Below, in pieces: positions 31,940 through 40,752 of a stretch of 64,000 nt of DNA; the first letter of the stretch is position 1; the number at the start of each line of letters is the position of its first letter. The notes under the pieces are model-generated. The model made no database searches, was not told the DNA's origin, and saw only the letters and a list, made by a program, of their open reading frames with translations. The DNA is from Streptomyces seoulensis (GTDB lineage Bacteria > Actinomycetota > Actinomycetes > Streptomycetales > Streptomycetaceae): contig NZ_AP025667.1 of NCBI RefSeq assembly GCF_022846655.1, positions 4,067,001-4,131,000 of the forward strand, read 5' to 3'. Made by a program: the position numbers and the translations under genes.

Positions 31940-33451
31940 TCAGTGGGCGGTATACCGGGCGCGCAGTTCGCGCTTGAGCACCTTCATGCTGGGGCCGAGC
32001 GGCAGCGTGTCCGTGAACTCCACGCGGCGCGGGTACTTGTGCTTGCCGAGGTGTTCCTTGGACCACTCGGCGATCGCGGCGGTGGCGGGGGCGGTGCCCG
32101 GCGCGGGGACGACGACCGCGCAGACCTCCTCGCCGTGCAGCTCGTCGGGCAGACCGATGACGGCGACCTGGGCGACGTCCGGGTGCCGGGCGAGGACCTC
32201 CTCGACCTCGCGGGGGTAGACGTTGTAGCCGCCGCGGATGATGACGTCCTTCTTGCGGTCGACGATCCGCAGGAACCCGTCCTCGTCCTTGGTGCCGAGG
32301 TCGCCGGTGCGGAACCAGCCGTCGACCAGCGCCTCGGCGGTGGCCTCCGGGCGGCCGAGGTAGCCGGAGAAGACGTTGTGGCCCCGGATGACGACCTCGC
32401 CCAGCTCGCCGGGCGGGAGGAGTTCGACGCGGTCCTCGACGTCCGCGTGGGCGATCTCGGCGTCCACGCCCCACAGCGGGTGGCCGATGGTGCCGGCGCG
32501 GGTGCCGAAGACGGGCTGGTTGACGGTGGCGGCCGGGGAGGTCTCCGAGAGGCCGTAGCCCTCGTAGATCCGCGCGCCGAACGCCGACTCGAAGCGTTCC
32601 AGCACGGCCACCGGCAGCGAGGCGCCGCCGGAGACGCACAGCCGCAGCTCGGGCAGGGCGTCGGCGTCGGCCGCGACGGCGGCGAGGGAGACGAACATGG
32701 TGGGGACGCCGTGGAAGGTGTTGACCTGCTCCCGGACCATGATCTCGATGGCGCGGGCGGCGTCGAAGCGGGGCATCAGGACGAGCGTCGCGCCCGCGCG
32801 CCAGGTGGAGTTGAGGGAGACCGTCTGCCCGAAGGCGTGGAAGAGCGGGAGGGCGCCGAGGACGGTGTCGTCGGGGCGGATGTCGTTGGCGTCGAAGGCG
32901 TTGACGGTCGCGTTCATCACGATGTTGAAGTGGCTGAGCACGGCGCCCTTCGGGACGCCGGTGGTGCCGCTCGTGTAGAAGACGACGGCCGGGTCGTCGG
33001 CGGCCCGGGTGACGTACGAGTGCGGCGGCTCGGCGTCCACCGCGAGCTTCTCCAGCTCCTCCCCGAGGACGACCACCCGGATGCCGAGGGGGTCGGCGGC
33101 GGCGCGGGCGGTGGCCTCCTGGGCGGGGTGGGCGAGCAGGAGGGTGGCGCCGCTGTCCTTCAGTACGTGCTCGACCTCCGGTGCGGAGAGCAGCAGGTGG
33201 ACGGGGACCACGACACCGCCCACGGCCACGGTCGCGAAGTAGGCGAGGGGGAACTCCACGGTGTTGGGGGCCATCAGGGCGACCCGGTCCCCCGGCCGTA
33301 CGCCGAGGGCGGCCAGCGCGCCGGCCTGGGCGAGGGAGCGCCGCCAGGCTTCGGCGAAGGTGAGGCGCAGGTCGCCCTCGACCAGGGCCGTCCGGTCGGG
33401 GCGGCGGCGGGCGTTCTCGGCCAGGATGGCGGCGACGGACAGGGTTGCCAT
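31940..33451 (-). CDS. Long-chain fatty-acid-CoA ligase / acyl-CoA synthetase
   Basis: A 503-residue ANL-superfamily enzyme. The P-loop is YTSGTTGVPKGAVLSH, followed by GYGLSETSP (adenine site), GWFRTGDLG with the ribose Asp, RKKDVIIRGGYNVYPREVE (hinge) and the catalytic Lys in PSMKVLKREL. It activates a carboxylic acid, probably a fatty acid, to its CoA thioester. The thiolase gene lies 74 bases upstream on the same strand, so both likely serve acyl chain breakdown. Confidence 0.88.
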   Translation of the reverse strand: MATLSVAAILAENARRRPDRTALVEGDLRLTFAEAWRRSLAQAGALAALGVRPGDRVALMAPNTVEFPLAYFATVAVGGVVVPVHLLLSAPEVEHVLKDSGATLLLAHPAQEATARAAADPLGIRVVVLGEELEKLAVDAEPPHSYVTRAADDPAVVFYTSGTTGVPKGAVLSHFNIVMNATVNAFDANDIRPDDTVLGALPLFHAFGQTVSLNSTWRAGATLVLMPRFDAARAIEIMVREQVNTFHGVPTMFVSLAAVAADADALPELRLCVSGGASLPVAVLERFESAFGARIYEGYGLSETSPAATVNQPVFGTRAGTIGHPLWGVDAEIAHADVEDRVELLPPGELGEVVIRGHNVFSGYLGRPEATAEALVDGWFRTGDLGTKDEDGFLRIVDRKKDVIIRGGYNVYPREVEEVLARHPDVAQVAVIGLPDELHGEEVCAVVVPAPGTAPATAAIAEWSKEHLGKHKYPRRVEFTDTLPLGPSMKVLKRELRARYTAH

Positions 33452-33525
33452 GAGGTGCGGCTCCGTTTCCTGCTGTACGACTCGTGCTGCGGAACTCGCC
33501 TGTGGGCAAGCTCCGTCGGGTTGGT

Positions 33526-34713
33526 TCAGGGGCGCTCCACCAGGACCGCGCTGCCCTGCCCGACCCCGACGCACATGGTGGCGAGGCCGCGTCCGGCGCC
33601 GGTGCGGCGCATGCGGTGGAGCAGGGTGGTGAGGATGCGGGCGCCGGAGCAGCCGAGGGGGTGGCCGAGGGCGATGGCGCCGCCGGTGGGGTTCACCAGG
33701 GCGGGGTCGATGCCCAGTTCGTCGACGGAGGCGAGGGCCTGGGCGGCGAACGCCTCGTTGAACTCGGCCTCCTGGAGATCGTCGATGCTCCAGCCGACGC
33801 GGGCGAGCGCCTTGCGGGTGGCGGGGACCGGGCCGATGCCCATCACGTCGGGGTGGACGCCCGCCGAGGCTCCGGCGACGTACCGGCCGAGGGATTCGAG
33901 GCCCAGCTCCTCCAGCGCGTCCTCGCTGACCAGGAGGAGTCCGGCGGCGCCGTCGTTCATGGGTGAGGCGTTGCCCGCGGTGACCGTGCCGTCGCCCCGG
34001 AACACCGGCTTGAGGCGGGCGAGTTTCTCCAGGGAGGTGTCCTCGCGTACGCACTCGTCGCGGTCGACGGTGATGCCGTCCGGGCGCTCCACGGGCAGGA
34101 GTTCGGCGTCGAAGTGGCCGTTCTTCCGTGCGGTGGCCGCGAGTTGGTGGCTGCGCAGGGCGAACTCGTCCTGGCGCTCACGGGAGATGCCGTAGCGCCG
34201 GGCGACCTCCTCGGCGGTCTCGCCCATGGCCAGTACGCCGTGCAGGTCCTTCATCGCCGGGTTGGTGAGGCGCCAGCCGAGGCGGGTGTCGTAGGTCTCC
34301 ATGCGGTGCGGGAGGGCCTCGTCGGGGCGGGGCAGCACGAAGGGGGCGCGGCTCATGGACTCGGAGCCGCCCGCGATCACGATGTCCGCCTCACCGGCGG
34401 CGATGGTCCGGGCGGCGGTGGTGACCGCTTCGAGGCCGGAGGCACAGAGCCGGTTGACGGTGGCACCGGGCACGGTGTCGGGGAGGCCGGCGAGCAGTGC
34501 GGCCATGCGGGCGATGTTGCGGTTGTCCTCGCCCGCCTGGTTGGCGGCGCCCCAGTACACGTCGTCGACGCGGGCCGGGTCGAGGGCGGGCACGCCGCTC
34601 ACCAGGTCGCGGACGACGGCTGCGGCGAGGTCGTCGGGCCGCACGGAGGAAAGGGCCCCGCGCAGCTTGCCGATCGGGGTGCGGCGGGCGGCCGCGAAGT
34701 GGACGGGACGCAA
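33526..34713 (-). CDS. Thiolase (acetyl-CoA acyltransferase)
   Basis: A 395-residue thiolase with all catalytic parts: NRLCASGLEAV (acyl-accepting Cys about 90), GGAIALGHPLGCSGAR (His) and MCVGVGQGSA (second Cys). NEAFAAQAL is also present. It cleaves 3-ketoacyl-CoA or joins acetyl-CoA units; sequence alone does not separate a fatty-acid thiolase from a beta-ketoadipyl-CoA thiolase. It is first in a likely operon with the ligase and TSUP genes and is divergent from an alpha/beta hydrolase; a palindrome lies between them. Confidence 0.9.
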   Translation of the reverse strand: MRPVHFAAARRTPIGKLRGALSSVRPDDLAAAVVRDLVSGVPALDPARVDDVYWGAANQAGEDNRNIARMAALLAGLPDTVPGATVNRLCASGLEAVTTAARTIAAGEADIVIAGGSESMSRAPFVLPRPDEALPHRMETYDTRLGWRLTNPAMKDLHGVLAMGETAEEVARRYGISRERQDEFALRSHQLAATARKNGHFDAELLPVERPDGITVDRDECVREDTSLEKLARLKPVFRGDGTVTAGNASPMNDGAAGLLLVSEDALEELGLESLGRYVAGASAGVHPDVMGIGPVPATRKALARVGWSIDDLQEAEFNEAFAAQALASVDELGIDPALVNPTGGAIALGHPLGCSGARILTTLLHRMRRTGAGRGLATMCVGVGQGSAVLVERP

Positions 34714-34793
34714 CTCGGGACTCCTGACCGACGACGCTGTGGATCAGCATGAACCTATGCCCCGCCGAGGCGGGACGATGTGGCGAGCGACTT

Positions 34794-34810
34794 AATTAGC
34801 ACTGCTAGTT
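34794..34810. promoter_or_regulatory. Near-palindromic operator between thiolase and hydrolase genes
   Basis: AATTAGCA-C-TGCTAGTT is symmetric except for one pair, in an unusually AT-rich stretch in the 187-base divergent gap. It has the size of a TetR-family operator and could control both genes. No such regulator is adjacent. Confidence 0.45.
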
Positions 34811-34900
34811 TTGAGCTCTACCGGACTATAGACCGCGTACCGGCCCGCTGGGAAGATCCCCCTGGAGCGACCCACGCCACCCCGCCGGAGGAGACCGCGC

Positions 34901-35707
34901 ATGACCGCCGTACGCGAACACACCCGCCAAGGCGTCCACGGAGCCCTGCACATCCGCGCCTGGCCGCACCCCGCGCCCCGGTATCTCGCCCTGCTGGTGC
35001 ACGGGTACGGCGAGCACGCGGGCCGGTACGACGAGGTCGCCGGGGTGCTCACCGGGCACGGCGCGGCGGTGTACGCGCCCGACCACCTCGGGCACGGCAG
35101 GTCGTCCGGCGAACGGGCGCGGATCGACGACTTCGAGGACGTGGTCACCGACGTCCACACGGCGGCGGACCTGGCCCGCGCCGGGCATCCCGGTCTGCCC
35201 CTGGTGCTGGTGGGCCACTCCATGGGCGGCCTGATCGCGGCCCGGTACGCCCAGCGGTACGGGTCGGAACTGAGCGCGCTGGTGCTGTCGGGGCCGGTGA
35301 TCGGCGAGTGGGCGCTGCCCGGCCAGTTGCTCGCATCGGACGAGATCCCGGACACGCCGGTCAGCCCGGCCGCGCTCTCCCGCGACCCGGCCGTGGGCGC
35401 GGCCTACCTCGCCGACCCGCTGGTCTGGCACGGCCCGATGAAGCGGCCGACGCTGCTGGCCTTCGAACGCGGGCTCGCGGCCGTGGCCGAGGGCGGCGAC
35501 ACCGGGACCCTGCCGCTGCTGTGGCTGCACGGCGACGACGACCGGCTGGTCCCGCTGCCGGGCAGCCGGACCGGGGTGGAACGGCTCGGCGCGGGCCGGG
35601 CCACCGAACGGATCTTCGCCGGGGCCCGGCACGAGGTCTTCCACGAGACCGACCGCGCGAAGGTCTTCGAGGAGCTGACGGGGTTCCTGGACGCGGTGCT
35701 CGGCTAG
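34901..35707 (+). CDS. Alpha/beta hydrolase (monoacylglycerol lipase-like)
   Basis: A 268-residue serine hydrolase of the Hydrolase_4 type. It has LLVHGYGEHAGRYDEVA (oxyanion HG), GHGRSSGERARIDDF, the nucleophile elbow VGHSMGGLIA, and late Asp and His (HGDDDRLVPL, ARHEVFHE). It should cleave monoacylglycerols or lysophospholipids. The divergent thiolase/ligase genes would use the fatty acid it frees, an appealing but inferred link. GGAGG lies upstream of the ATG. It overlaps the convergent HAD gene by 4 bases. Confidence 0.87.
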   Translation: MTAVREHTRQGVHGALHIRAWPHPAPRYLALLVHGYGEHAGRYDEVAGVLTGHGAAVYAPDHLGHGRSSGERARIDDFEDVVTDVHTAADLARAGHPGLPLVLVGHSMGGLIAARYAQRYGSELSALVLSGPVIGEWALPGQLLASDEIPDTPVSPAALSRDPAVGAAYLADPLVWHGPMKRPTLLAFERGLAAVAEGGDTGTLPLLWLHGDDDRLVPLPGSRTGVERLGAGRATERIFAGARHEVFHETDRAKVFEELTGFLDAVLG

Positions 35708-36564
35708 AGCTCTATGCCGAGGATCCGCGCGACCGTCCGGGGCACGCCCTGGTCGTTGTTGGACGGCGCGAGGTGGCGGGCCCGGCTGATGACGTCCGGG
35801 TGGGCGTTGGCCATGGCGAAGGACCAGTCGGCGGCGTCCAGCATCTCCAGGTCGTTGAGGTAGTCGCCGAAGACCATGGTCTGGGCCGGCGTGATGCCCA
35901 GTTCGCGCTGGAGGCCGCGCAGGGCGGCGCCCTTGTTGGCGGTGCGGTTCATCACGTCCACCCAGTGCTCGCCGGACACCACCACCTGGTGGGTCGCGGC
36001 GAAGGGCGCCAGGGCGGGGGCGGCGCCGTGCTCGGCTGAGCCGAAGTCGTACACCGCGACCTTGATGATCTCGTCGTCCACCGCGGTCACGTCCTCGACG
36101 ACGCGGTGCTCGACGTAGTACTTGCGCACCTCGGCGAGGAACGCCTCGTCGGTCCGCTCCACGTACGCGGCCCGCTTGCCGCAGACCACGGCGCCCGCGT
36201 CCACGCCCCGCGCGGCCAGTCCCCGTACGGTGCGGGCCAGCTCCGCGGCGGCCGCGTGCTCCAGCGGGTCGGAGCTGAGCTCCACCCCGTCGCGGACCAC
36301 GTAGGTGCCGTTCTCCGCGATGAACACCATGCCCTCGGCCACGTCGGCGAACTCCTCGGCCAGCGTCGCGTACTGGCGGCCGCTGGCGGGGCTGAACAGC
36401 ACGCCCCGGCGCCGGAGTTCGGCGAGCAGGGGCCGCAGGGTGACCGGCGGCCGCTTGTCGTCGTCCAGCAGGGTGCCGTCCATGTCGGTCACCACCAGGC
36501 GGATGTCGGCGGGGCCGGAGGGCTCGCCGGGGACGTCGAGGAGGGGCGCGGGCGTCGCTGACAT
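35704..36564 (-). CDS. HAD-superfamily hydrolase, Cof type
   Basis: A 286-residue phosphatase of the Cof (IIB) class. Motif I is VVTDMDGTLLDD, motif II SPASGR, the cap lies between about 90 and 200, and motifs III/IV are NKGAALRGL and VFGDYLNDLEML. Such enzymes dephosphorylate sugar phosphates or flavin and pyridoxal precursors. The ATG at 36564 has GGAAG upstream. It is divergent from the SAM methyltransferase gene. Confidence 0.88.
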   Translation of the reverse strand: MSATPAPLLDVPGEPSGPADIRLVVTDMDGTLLDDDKRPPVTLRPLLAELRRRGVLFSPASGRQYATLAEEFADVAEGMVFIAENGTYVVRDGVELSSDPLEHAAAAELARTVRGLAARGVDAGAVVCGKRAAYVERTDEAFLAEVRKYYVEHRVVEDVTAVDDEIIKVAVYDFGSAEHGAAPALAPFAATHQVVVSGEHWVDVMNRTANKGAALRGLQRELGITPAQTMVFGDYLNDLEMLDAADWSFAMANAHPDVISRARHLAPSNNDQGVPRTVARILGIEL

Positions 36565-36780
36565 GTGCTGCTTCCGGTCGGTTCGCGGGACGCCACCAGT
36601 GTTCCTCATGCCCCGGACGGGCTTTTCCCTGGGCGGGGGCGGCCGGTCCGGGGATGCCCGTTCGGTGCCCGTTCGCGTACCGTGCGCGATTTTCGGGACA
36701 GCGCGATCGCCGGGCGGCACAATGACGCGGGACGGCGTGATCAAGGGGCGGCGGACGGCCGTACCCAGGAAGGCGGCGAG

Positions 36781-37593
36781 TTGAGCGACGACGGCTCCGC
36801 TACGGCCGGGGCGGCACGGCCGGACACCTCCGTGGCGCACAACGCGCGGGTATGGAACCACTGGCTCGGCGGCAAGGACAACTACGAGGTCGACCGGCGC
36901 GTCGGTGAGCACGTCGCCGGGATGTTCCCGGTGATCCGGGCCGTGGCCCGTGCGGACCGGGACTTCCTGGTGCGGGCGGTGCGCCACCTCGTGGCCGAGC
37001 GCGGCATCCGGCAGTTCCTCGACGTGGGCACTGGCCTGCCGACCGTGGACAACACCCACGAGATCGCCCAGCGCCTGGCCCCCGCGTCGAAGGTCGTGTA
37101 CGTCGACAACGACCCGATCGTCCTGGCCCACGCCCGCTCGCTGCTGACCAGTTCCCCCGAGGGCGTCACGGACTACGTCGACGCCGACGTCCGCGACCCG
37201 GACGCCATCGTGGCGCGCGCCGGTAAGACCCTGGACCTGGCCGAGCCGGTCGCGGTGATGATGCTGGGCATCCTCAACTTCGTCCTGGACGACGAAGAGG
37301 CGCGGGACGTCGTCCGGCGGATCATGGCCGCCGTCCCGTCCGGCAGCGTGCTGGTGCTCACCCACCCGACCTACGACGGCGACGTGGGCGGCGAGGGGAA
37401 TGTGGCCGCGATGGAGTTCTGGAACGCCAACGCCACCCCGCCGATCACCGCCCGCGACCGCGCCGGGATCGCCGCCTTCCTCGACGGTCTGGAGCTGGTC
37501 GAACCGGGCCTCCTGCCGTGCTCGCGGTGGCGTCCGGACGTCGCGGAGGCCGCCCCCCTACCGCAGTTCGGTGCCGTCGCCGTGAAACCGTGA
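36781..37593 (+). CDS. SAM-dependent methyltransferase, DUF574 family
   Basis: A 270-residue protein of the Streptomyces S-adenosyl methyltransferase family (PF04672). Marks are VAHNARVWNHWLGGKDNYEVD, FLDVGTGLPT (SAM loop), VVYVDNDPIVLAHARSLL and MMLGILNFV. These paralogues are numerous in Streptomyces and usually accompany XRE/DUF397 gene pairs, which are absent here. The TTG at 36781 is chosen for AGGAAGG 7 bases upstream. The substrate is unknown. Confidence 0.87.
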   Translation: MSDDGSATAGAARPDTSVAHNARVWNHWLGGKDNYEVDRRVGEHVAGMFPVIRAVARADRDFLVRAVRHLVAERGIRQFLDVGTGLPTVDNTHEIAQRLAPASKVVYVDNDPIVLAHARSLLTSSPEGVTDYVDADVRDPDAIVARAGKTLDLAEPVAVMMLGILNFVLDDEEARDVVRRIMAAVPSGSVLVLTHPTYDGDVGGEGNVAAMEFWNANATPPITARDRAGIAAFLDGLELVEPGLLPCSRWRPDVAEAAPLPQFGAVAVKP

Positions 37594-37671
37594 GCCCGTC
37601 GGCCGCGACCGCGCCTGTCCGAGCCCGTCCGCACCCGCGGCGGGTCCCCACCCGGAAAGTATGATCAAGCA

Positions 37672-38208
37672 ATGTCTGACATGACCGAGACCACGCCCGG
37701 CTGGCTGACCACGGACGAGCTGGAGATGGCCAGGGCCCGGATGCCGATCCTGTACGTCGAGGCCGTGCCCGTGCGGGTGGACGACAGCGGCGAAGTCATC
37801 AGCATCGGGCTGCTGTTGCGCATCGGGCCGGACGGCACGGTCAGCCGCACGCTGGTCTCCGGCCGCGTCCTGCACCACGAGCGGGTCCGCGACGCGCTGC
37901 TGCGGCACCTGGAGAAGGACCTCGGGCCGGTCGCGCTGCCCCGGGTCCCGGCCTCCACCCAGCCGTTCACGGTCGCGGAGTACTTCCCCACCGCCGGTGT
38001 CACCCCGTACCACGACCCGCGCCAGCACGCGGTGTCGCTGGCATACATCGTGCCGGTGACCGGCGACTGCCGCCCACGGCAGGACGCGCTGGACCTCGTC
38101 TGGTTCACCCCGCAGGAAGCGGCCTCGGCGGCCCTGCACGGCGAGATGCCGGGCGGCCACGGCGCCCTGCTGAAGCAGGCGCTCGCGCACGTGGGCATCG
38201 TCTCCTAG
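37672..38208 (+). CDS. NUDIX-fold protein (DUF4916 type)
   Basis: A 178-residue protein: PGWLTTDELEMARARMPILYV at the start, then a NUDIX-like core (EVISIGLLLRIGPDGTVSRT, LVSGRVLHHERVRDALLRHL) and AVSLAYIVPVTGDCRPRQDA. The usual GX5EX7REUXEEXGU box is poorly kept, so hydrolase activity is doubtful; it fits the DUF4916 branch. A strong hairpin follows the stop. Confidence 0.75.
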   Translation: MSDMTETTPGWLTTDELEMARARMPILYVEAVPVRVDDSGEVISIGLLLRIGPDGTVSRTLVSGRVLHHERVRDALLRHLEKDLGPVALPRVPASTQPFTVAEYFPTAGVTPYHDPRQHAVSLAYIVPVTGDCRPRQDALDLVWFTPQEAASAALHGEMPGGHGALLKQALAHVGIVS

Positions 38209-38215
38209 CGCCCGC

Positions 38216-38245
38216 CCGGCCGGGGGCCTGAGGGTCCCCGGCCGG
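38216..38245 (+). terminator. Terminator after the NUDIX-fold gene
   Basis: CCGGCCGGGG and CCCCGGCCGG form a perfect 10-bp stem with a 10-base loop, starting 8 bases past the stop. Confidence 0.65.
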
Positions 38246-38292
38246 GGCCGTACCGCCCGTGGCGCACCAGACGCGGGCGTACGACCCTGGAG

Positions 38293-38352
38293 GCGGACGC
38301 CTCGAATGGAGACGACCTCGTGGTCGTCCAGCGGGAAGACGCGGATCGGGTC
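38293..38352 (-). pseudogene. Remnant of a DevR/NarL-type response regulator N-terminus
   Basis: The minus strand reads DPIRVFPLDDHEVVSIRGVR. This is the start of a LuxR-type response regulator receiver (IRVFLLDDHEVVRRGV in intact proteins), including the acidic pair of the phosphorylation pocket. The reading frame loses similarity at once after it, and no receiver Asp or DNA-binding part remains. It lies in the 422-base gap before the first universal stress gene. In dormancy clusters this place is often held by the response regulator itself, so a decayed copy is the simplest reading. Confidence 0.55.
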
Positions 38353-38463
38353 CCGCTCCGCGAAGGCGCGTGTCTCGGGCCTGACGCCCTTTCGTTCTCC
38401 TGGGCCGCCGGGCTCACGGACGGCCCCCAACACGATCGTCGCGTCTCGGCGGTGTCCGCACCA

Positions 38464-38477
38464 GGGCCGACCGGACC
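38464..38477. promoter_or_regulatory. DevR/OsdR-like palindrome upstream of the universal stress genes
   Basis: GGGCCGACCGGACC has the layout of DevR-family boxes (GGGMC-N4-GKCCC) and differs by one base from the element before the alcohol dehydrogenase gene at 40572. A second, weaker candidate GGGACCTGTGGCCG lies at 38539-38552. The gap 38209-38630 otherwise holds the terminator and the response-regulator remnant. Confidence 0.45.
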
Positions 38478-38630
38478 AGGCCGGCGCGTGAAGGAACTCC
38501 ACGTCCGCACCGCTGACAGGGCCTGCCGGTCCCCCGGAGGGACCTGTGGCCGTGGCCCGAGCGGCCCGTTGCGGTCAGGCTGGTAGGTGGGCCGGCACGG
38601 CCCCCGGAAAGAGCCAGGGAGGTGAAGGCG

Positions 38631-39557
38631 ATGCCCCGAACCGTGACCGCGGGCCTGGACGGCTCCGCCGAGAGCCGGGCCGCCGCCGAATGGGCGGCGC
38701 GCGAGGCACGGCTGCGCGGGCTGCCGCTGCGGCTCGTCCAGGCGTGGGAGCCGCTGCCCGACCCGCTGGCGCAGGCTCCGCTGCTCGGGGCCGAGGCCGA
38801 GCAGGACTGGATCGAGCGGGCGCCGCGCGAGAGCGCGGAGGGGCTGCGGCTGCGCCATCCCGGCCTGGAGGTGATCACCGAGCAGCACACCGGCGACCCG
38901 GTGGACGTGCTGTGCGAGGCCGCCGGGACGTCCGAACTGCTGGCGCTCGGCTCGCGCGGCCTGAGCGGGCTCCACGGGTTCATCGTGGGCTCGGTCGGCA
39001 TGGCGGTCGCCGGGCACGCGGGGTGCCCGGTGGTGCTGGTGCGGGCGGGTGAGCAGGCCGCCGACGAGCACCTGGCGGACCCGGCGGGCATCCCGTCGGC
39101 CGCGACGCCGTTCCGGCCGGTCGTCCTCGGCCTGGACATCACCGCGCCGCACGCGGCCCTGCTGGAGTTCGCGTGTCGCACCGCCGCGCTGCGCGGCGCT
39201 CCGCTGCGGGTGGTGTACGCCTGGGTACCCCAGCCGCCGCCCCCGTACGACACTCCCGGCTACTCCTACGAGGCGGAGGCGCCCCCGGTCGCCGAGGCCG
39301 CGCTCGAACCACGGAACGCGTTCATGCTCGCCAGGGCGCTGGAGCCCTGGCGGAAGCGGTTCCCGGACGTCGACATGGCCGAGACGGCCGTCGAGGGCAG
39401 TGCCGGGTCGGTCCTGGTGGACGCCTCGCGCGACGCCTGCCTGGTCGTGGTGGGCCGCCGGGTGCGCAAGGGCCGGTTCGGCGCCCACCTCGGGCATGTC
39501 GCGCACGCCGTGCTGCACCACGCCGCCGGTCCCGTCGCCGTCGTCCCGCACGACTGA
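38631..39557 (+). CDS. Universal stress protein, two tandem Usp domains
   Basis: A 308-residue protein with two Usp domains (about 1-145 and 160-308). The first ends in the ATP-binding pattern G-2x-G-9x-GS (GSRGLSGLHGFIVGS). In the second the equivalent GRRVRKGRFGAHLGH lacks the second Gly and the Ser/Thr, so nucleotide binding there is doubtful. AGGGAGG lies 8 bases before the ATG at 38631; a GTG at 38622 would overlap it. It is 17 bases from a second tandem Usp gene and is probably cotranscribed. The set resembles oxygen-limitation/dormancy regulons. Confidence 0.88.
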   Translation: MPRTVTAGLDGSAESRAAAEWAAREARLRGLPLRLVQAWEPLPDPLAQAPLLGAEAEQDWIERAPRESAEGLRLRHPGLEVITEQHTGDPVDVLCEAAGTSELLALGSRGLSGLHGFIVGSVGMAVAGHAGCPVVLVRAGEQAADEHLADPAGIPSAATPFRPVVLGLDITAPHAALLEFACRTAALRGAPLRVVYAWVPQPPPPYDTPGYSYEAEAPPVAEAALEPRNAFMLARALEPWRKRFPDVDMAETAVEGSAGSVLVDASRDACLVVVGRRVRKGRFGAHLGHVAHAVLHHAAGPVAVVPHD

Positions 39558-39574
39558 CAGATAGGGAGAACACC

Positions 39575-40432
39575 ATGGACGAGCCGATCGTGGTCGGCGT
39601 GGACGGTTCCGCGTCCAGCCTGGGCGCCGTGGACTGGGGCGCGGAGGAGGCGGCCCTGCGCGGGGCGCCGCTGCGCCTGGTGTACGCCTCGCTCTGGGAA
39701 CGCTACGAGGGCGAGCTGGTCGCCCAGGAGCTGAACCGTCCCGTCGAGGAGGTCATGGCCAGGGACGTGGTCGGCACCGCGGAGGCACGGGCCCGCCAGC
39801 GGCGTCCCGGTCTGGAGGTGACCACGGATGTGCTGCCCGGCGAACCGGAGTACGCGCTCGTCCGGGAGAGCCGTACCGCCCGCGCGGTGGTGGTCGGCAG
39901 CCGGGGCCGTAGCGGGGTCACCGAGGCGCTGCTCGGTTCGGTGAGCCTGACGGTCGCCGGGCACGCGCACTGTCCGGTGTTCGTGCTGCGCGACGGTCCC
40001 GGCACGGAGGAGGCGGGGAGCACCCCGCGGATCGTACTGGCGGTCGGCGACAAGCCCGGCGACGCGGCCGCCGCCCGGTTCGCGGCCGAGGAGGCCGAGC
40101 TGCGCGGGCTGCCCCTGGAGGCGGTACGCGCCTGGCGGCGTCCCTCGGGCGTCTTCACCGGCCACGACCCGCACGGCGGCGACCCGGAGGAGACGGCGCT
40201 GGAAGCGGTGGCCGAAGCCCTGCGGGACGTACCGGAAGGGGTGGCGACGATCGGCCGGACGCCGGAGGGCCACAGCCGGGACGCCCTCCTCGAAGCGGCG
40301 CGGGGCGCCACCCTCCTCGTGGTGGGCGCCCAGCACCGGCACGGCGGCCTCGGCCTCCAGCTCGGCCGGGTGGCCCACGGCGTGCTCCACCGCGCGCCCT
40401 GCCCGGTCGCGGTGGTCCCGGAACAGGCGTGA
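39575..40432 (+). CDS. Universal stress protein, two tandem Usp domains
   Basis: A 285-residue second copy with the same architecture: VVGVDGSASSLGAVDWGAEE opens domain 1, which ends in the intact nucleotide motif GSRGRSGVTEALLGS. Domain 2 ends in the degenerate GAQHRHGGLGLQLGR. The two proteins are diverged paralogues rather than a recent duplication. GGGAG lies upstream of the ATG. A hairpin follows 33 bases past the stop. Confidence 0.88.
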   Translation: MDEPIVVGVDGSASSLGAVDWGAEEAALRGAPLRLVYASLWERYEGELVAQELNRPVEEVMARDVVGTAEARARQRRPGLEVTTDVLPGEPEYALVRESRTARAVVVGSRGRSGVTEALLGSVSLTVAGHAHCPVFVLRDGPGTEEAGSTPRIVLAVGDKPGDAAAARFAAEEAELRGLPLEAVRAWRRPSGVFTGHDPHGGDPEETALEAVAEALRDVPEGVATIGRTPEGHSRDALLEAARGATLLVVGAQHRHGGLGLQLGRVAHGVLHRAPCPVAVVPEQA

Positions 40433-40465
40433 CACGGCGCTACCCCGACACCGTCTCCGCCCGGC

Positions 40466-40489
40466 CGGGCTCCACCTCGACGGAGCCCG
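40466..40489 (+). terminator. Terminator after the universal stress genes
   Basis: CGGGCTCC and GGAGCCCG form an 8-bp stem around an 8-base loop. The rest of the 320-base gap (40433-40752) holds the palindrome at 40572 and otherwise nothing I can assign. Confidence 0.5.
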
Positions 40490-40571
40490 CAGTCCGGTCG
40501 CACGCAGCAGGCGCAGAAGGGCTTCGCTTGGCCATGAGCCGAGCAGATCGCATGTGGCCCGGCGGGTAAAA

Positions 40572-40585
40572 GGGCCGACCGGCCC
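40572..40585. promoter_or_regulatory. DevR/OsdR-like palindrome upstream of the alcohol dehydrogenase
   Basis: GGGCCGACCGGCCC has perfect 5-base arms with a 4-base centre, the geometry of DevR/DosR-family sites, 168 bases before the dehydrogenase start. Thirteen of 14 bases match the element at 38464. Confidence 0.5.
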
Positions 40586-40752
40586 GGTTCGGGGTACCCG
40601 TGCGGCCCGGACCTGGAATCGGGTGCCGGCGTGGGCCGGGCGGCCCGTGCGCGGGAGCGCCGCGGCGGCGAAGCTGGAGACAGGGGCCGGTTCCGGGCCG
40701 TCAAGGCAGGCGCGGGGTCAGCAGCGGGCCGGCCGACGAGGTGAGGAGCGTC

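Noticed and set aside
34794..34810. CIRCE-like (HrcA) element
   Set aside because: TTAGCACT is shared, but the 9-base spacing and the second GAGTGCTAA arm are absent.
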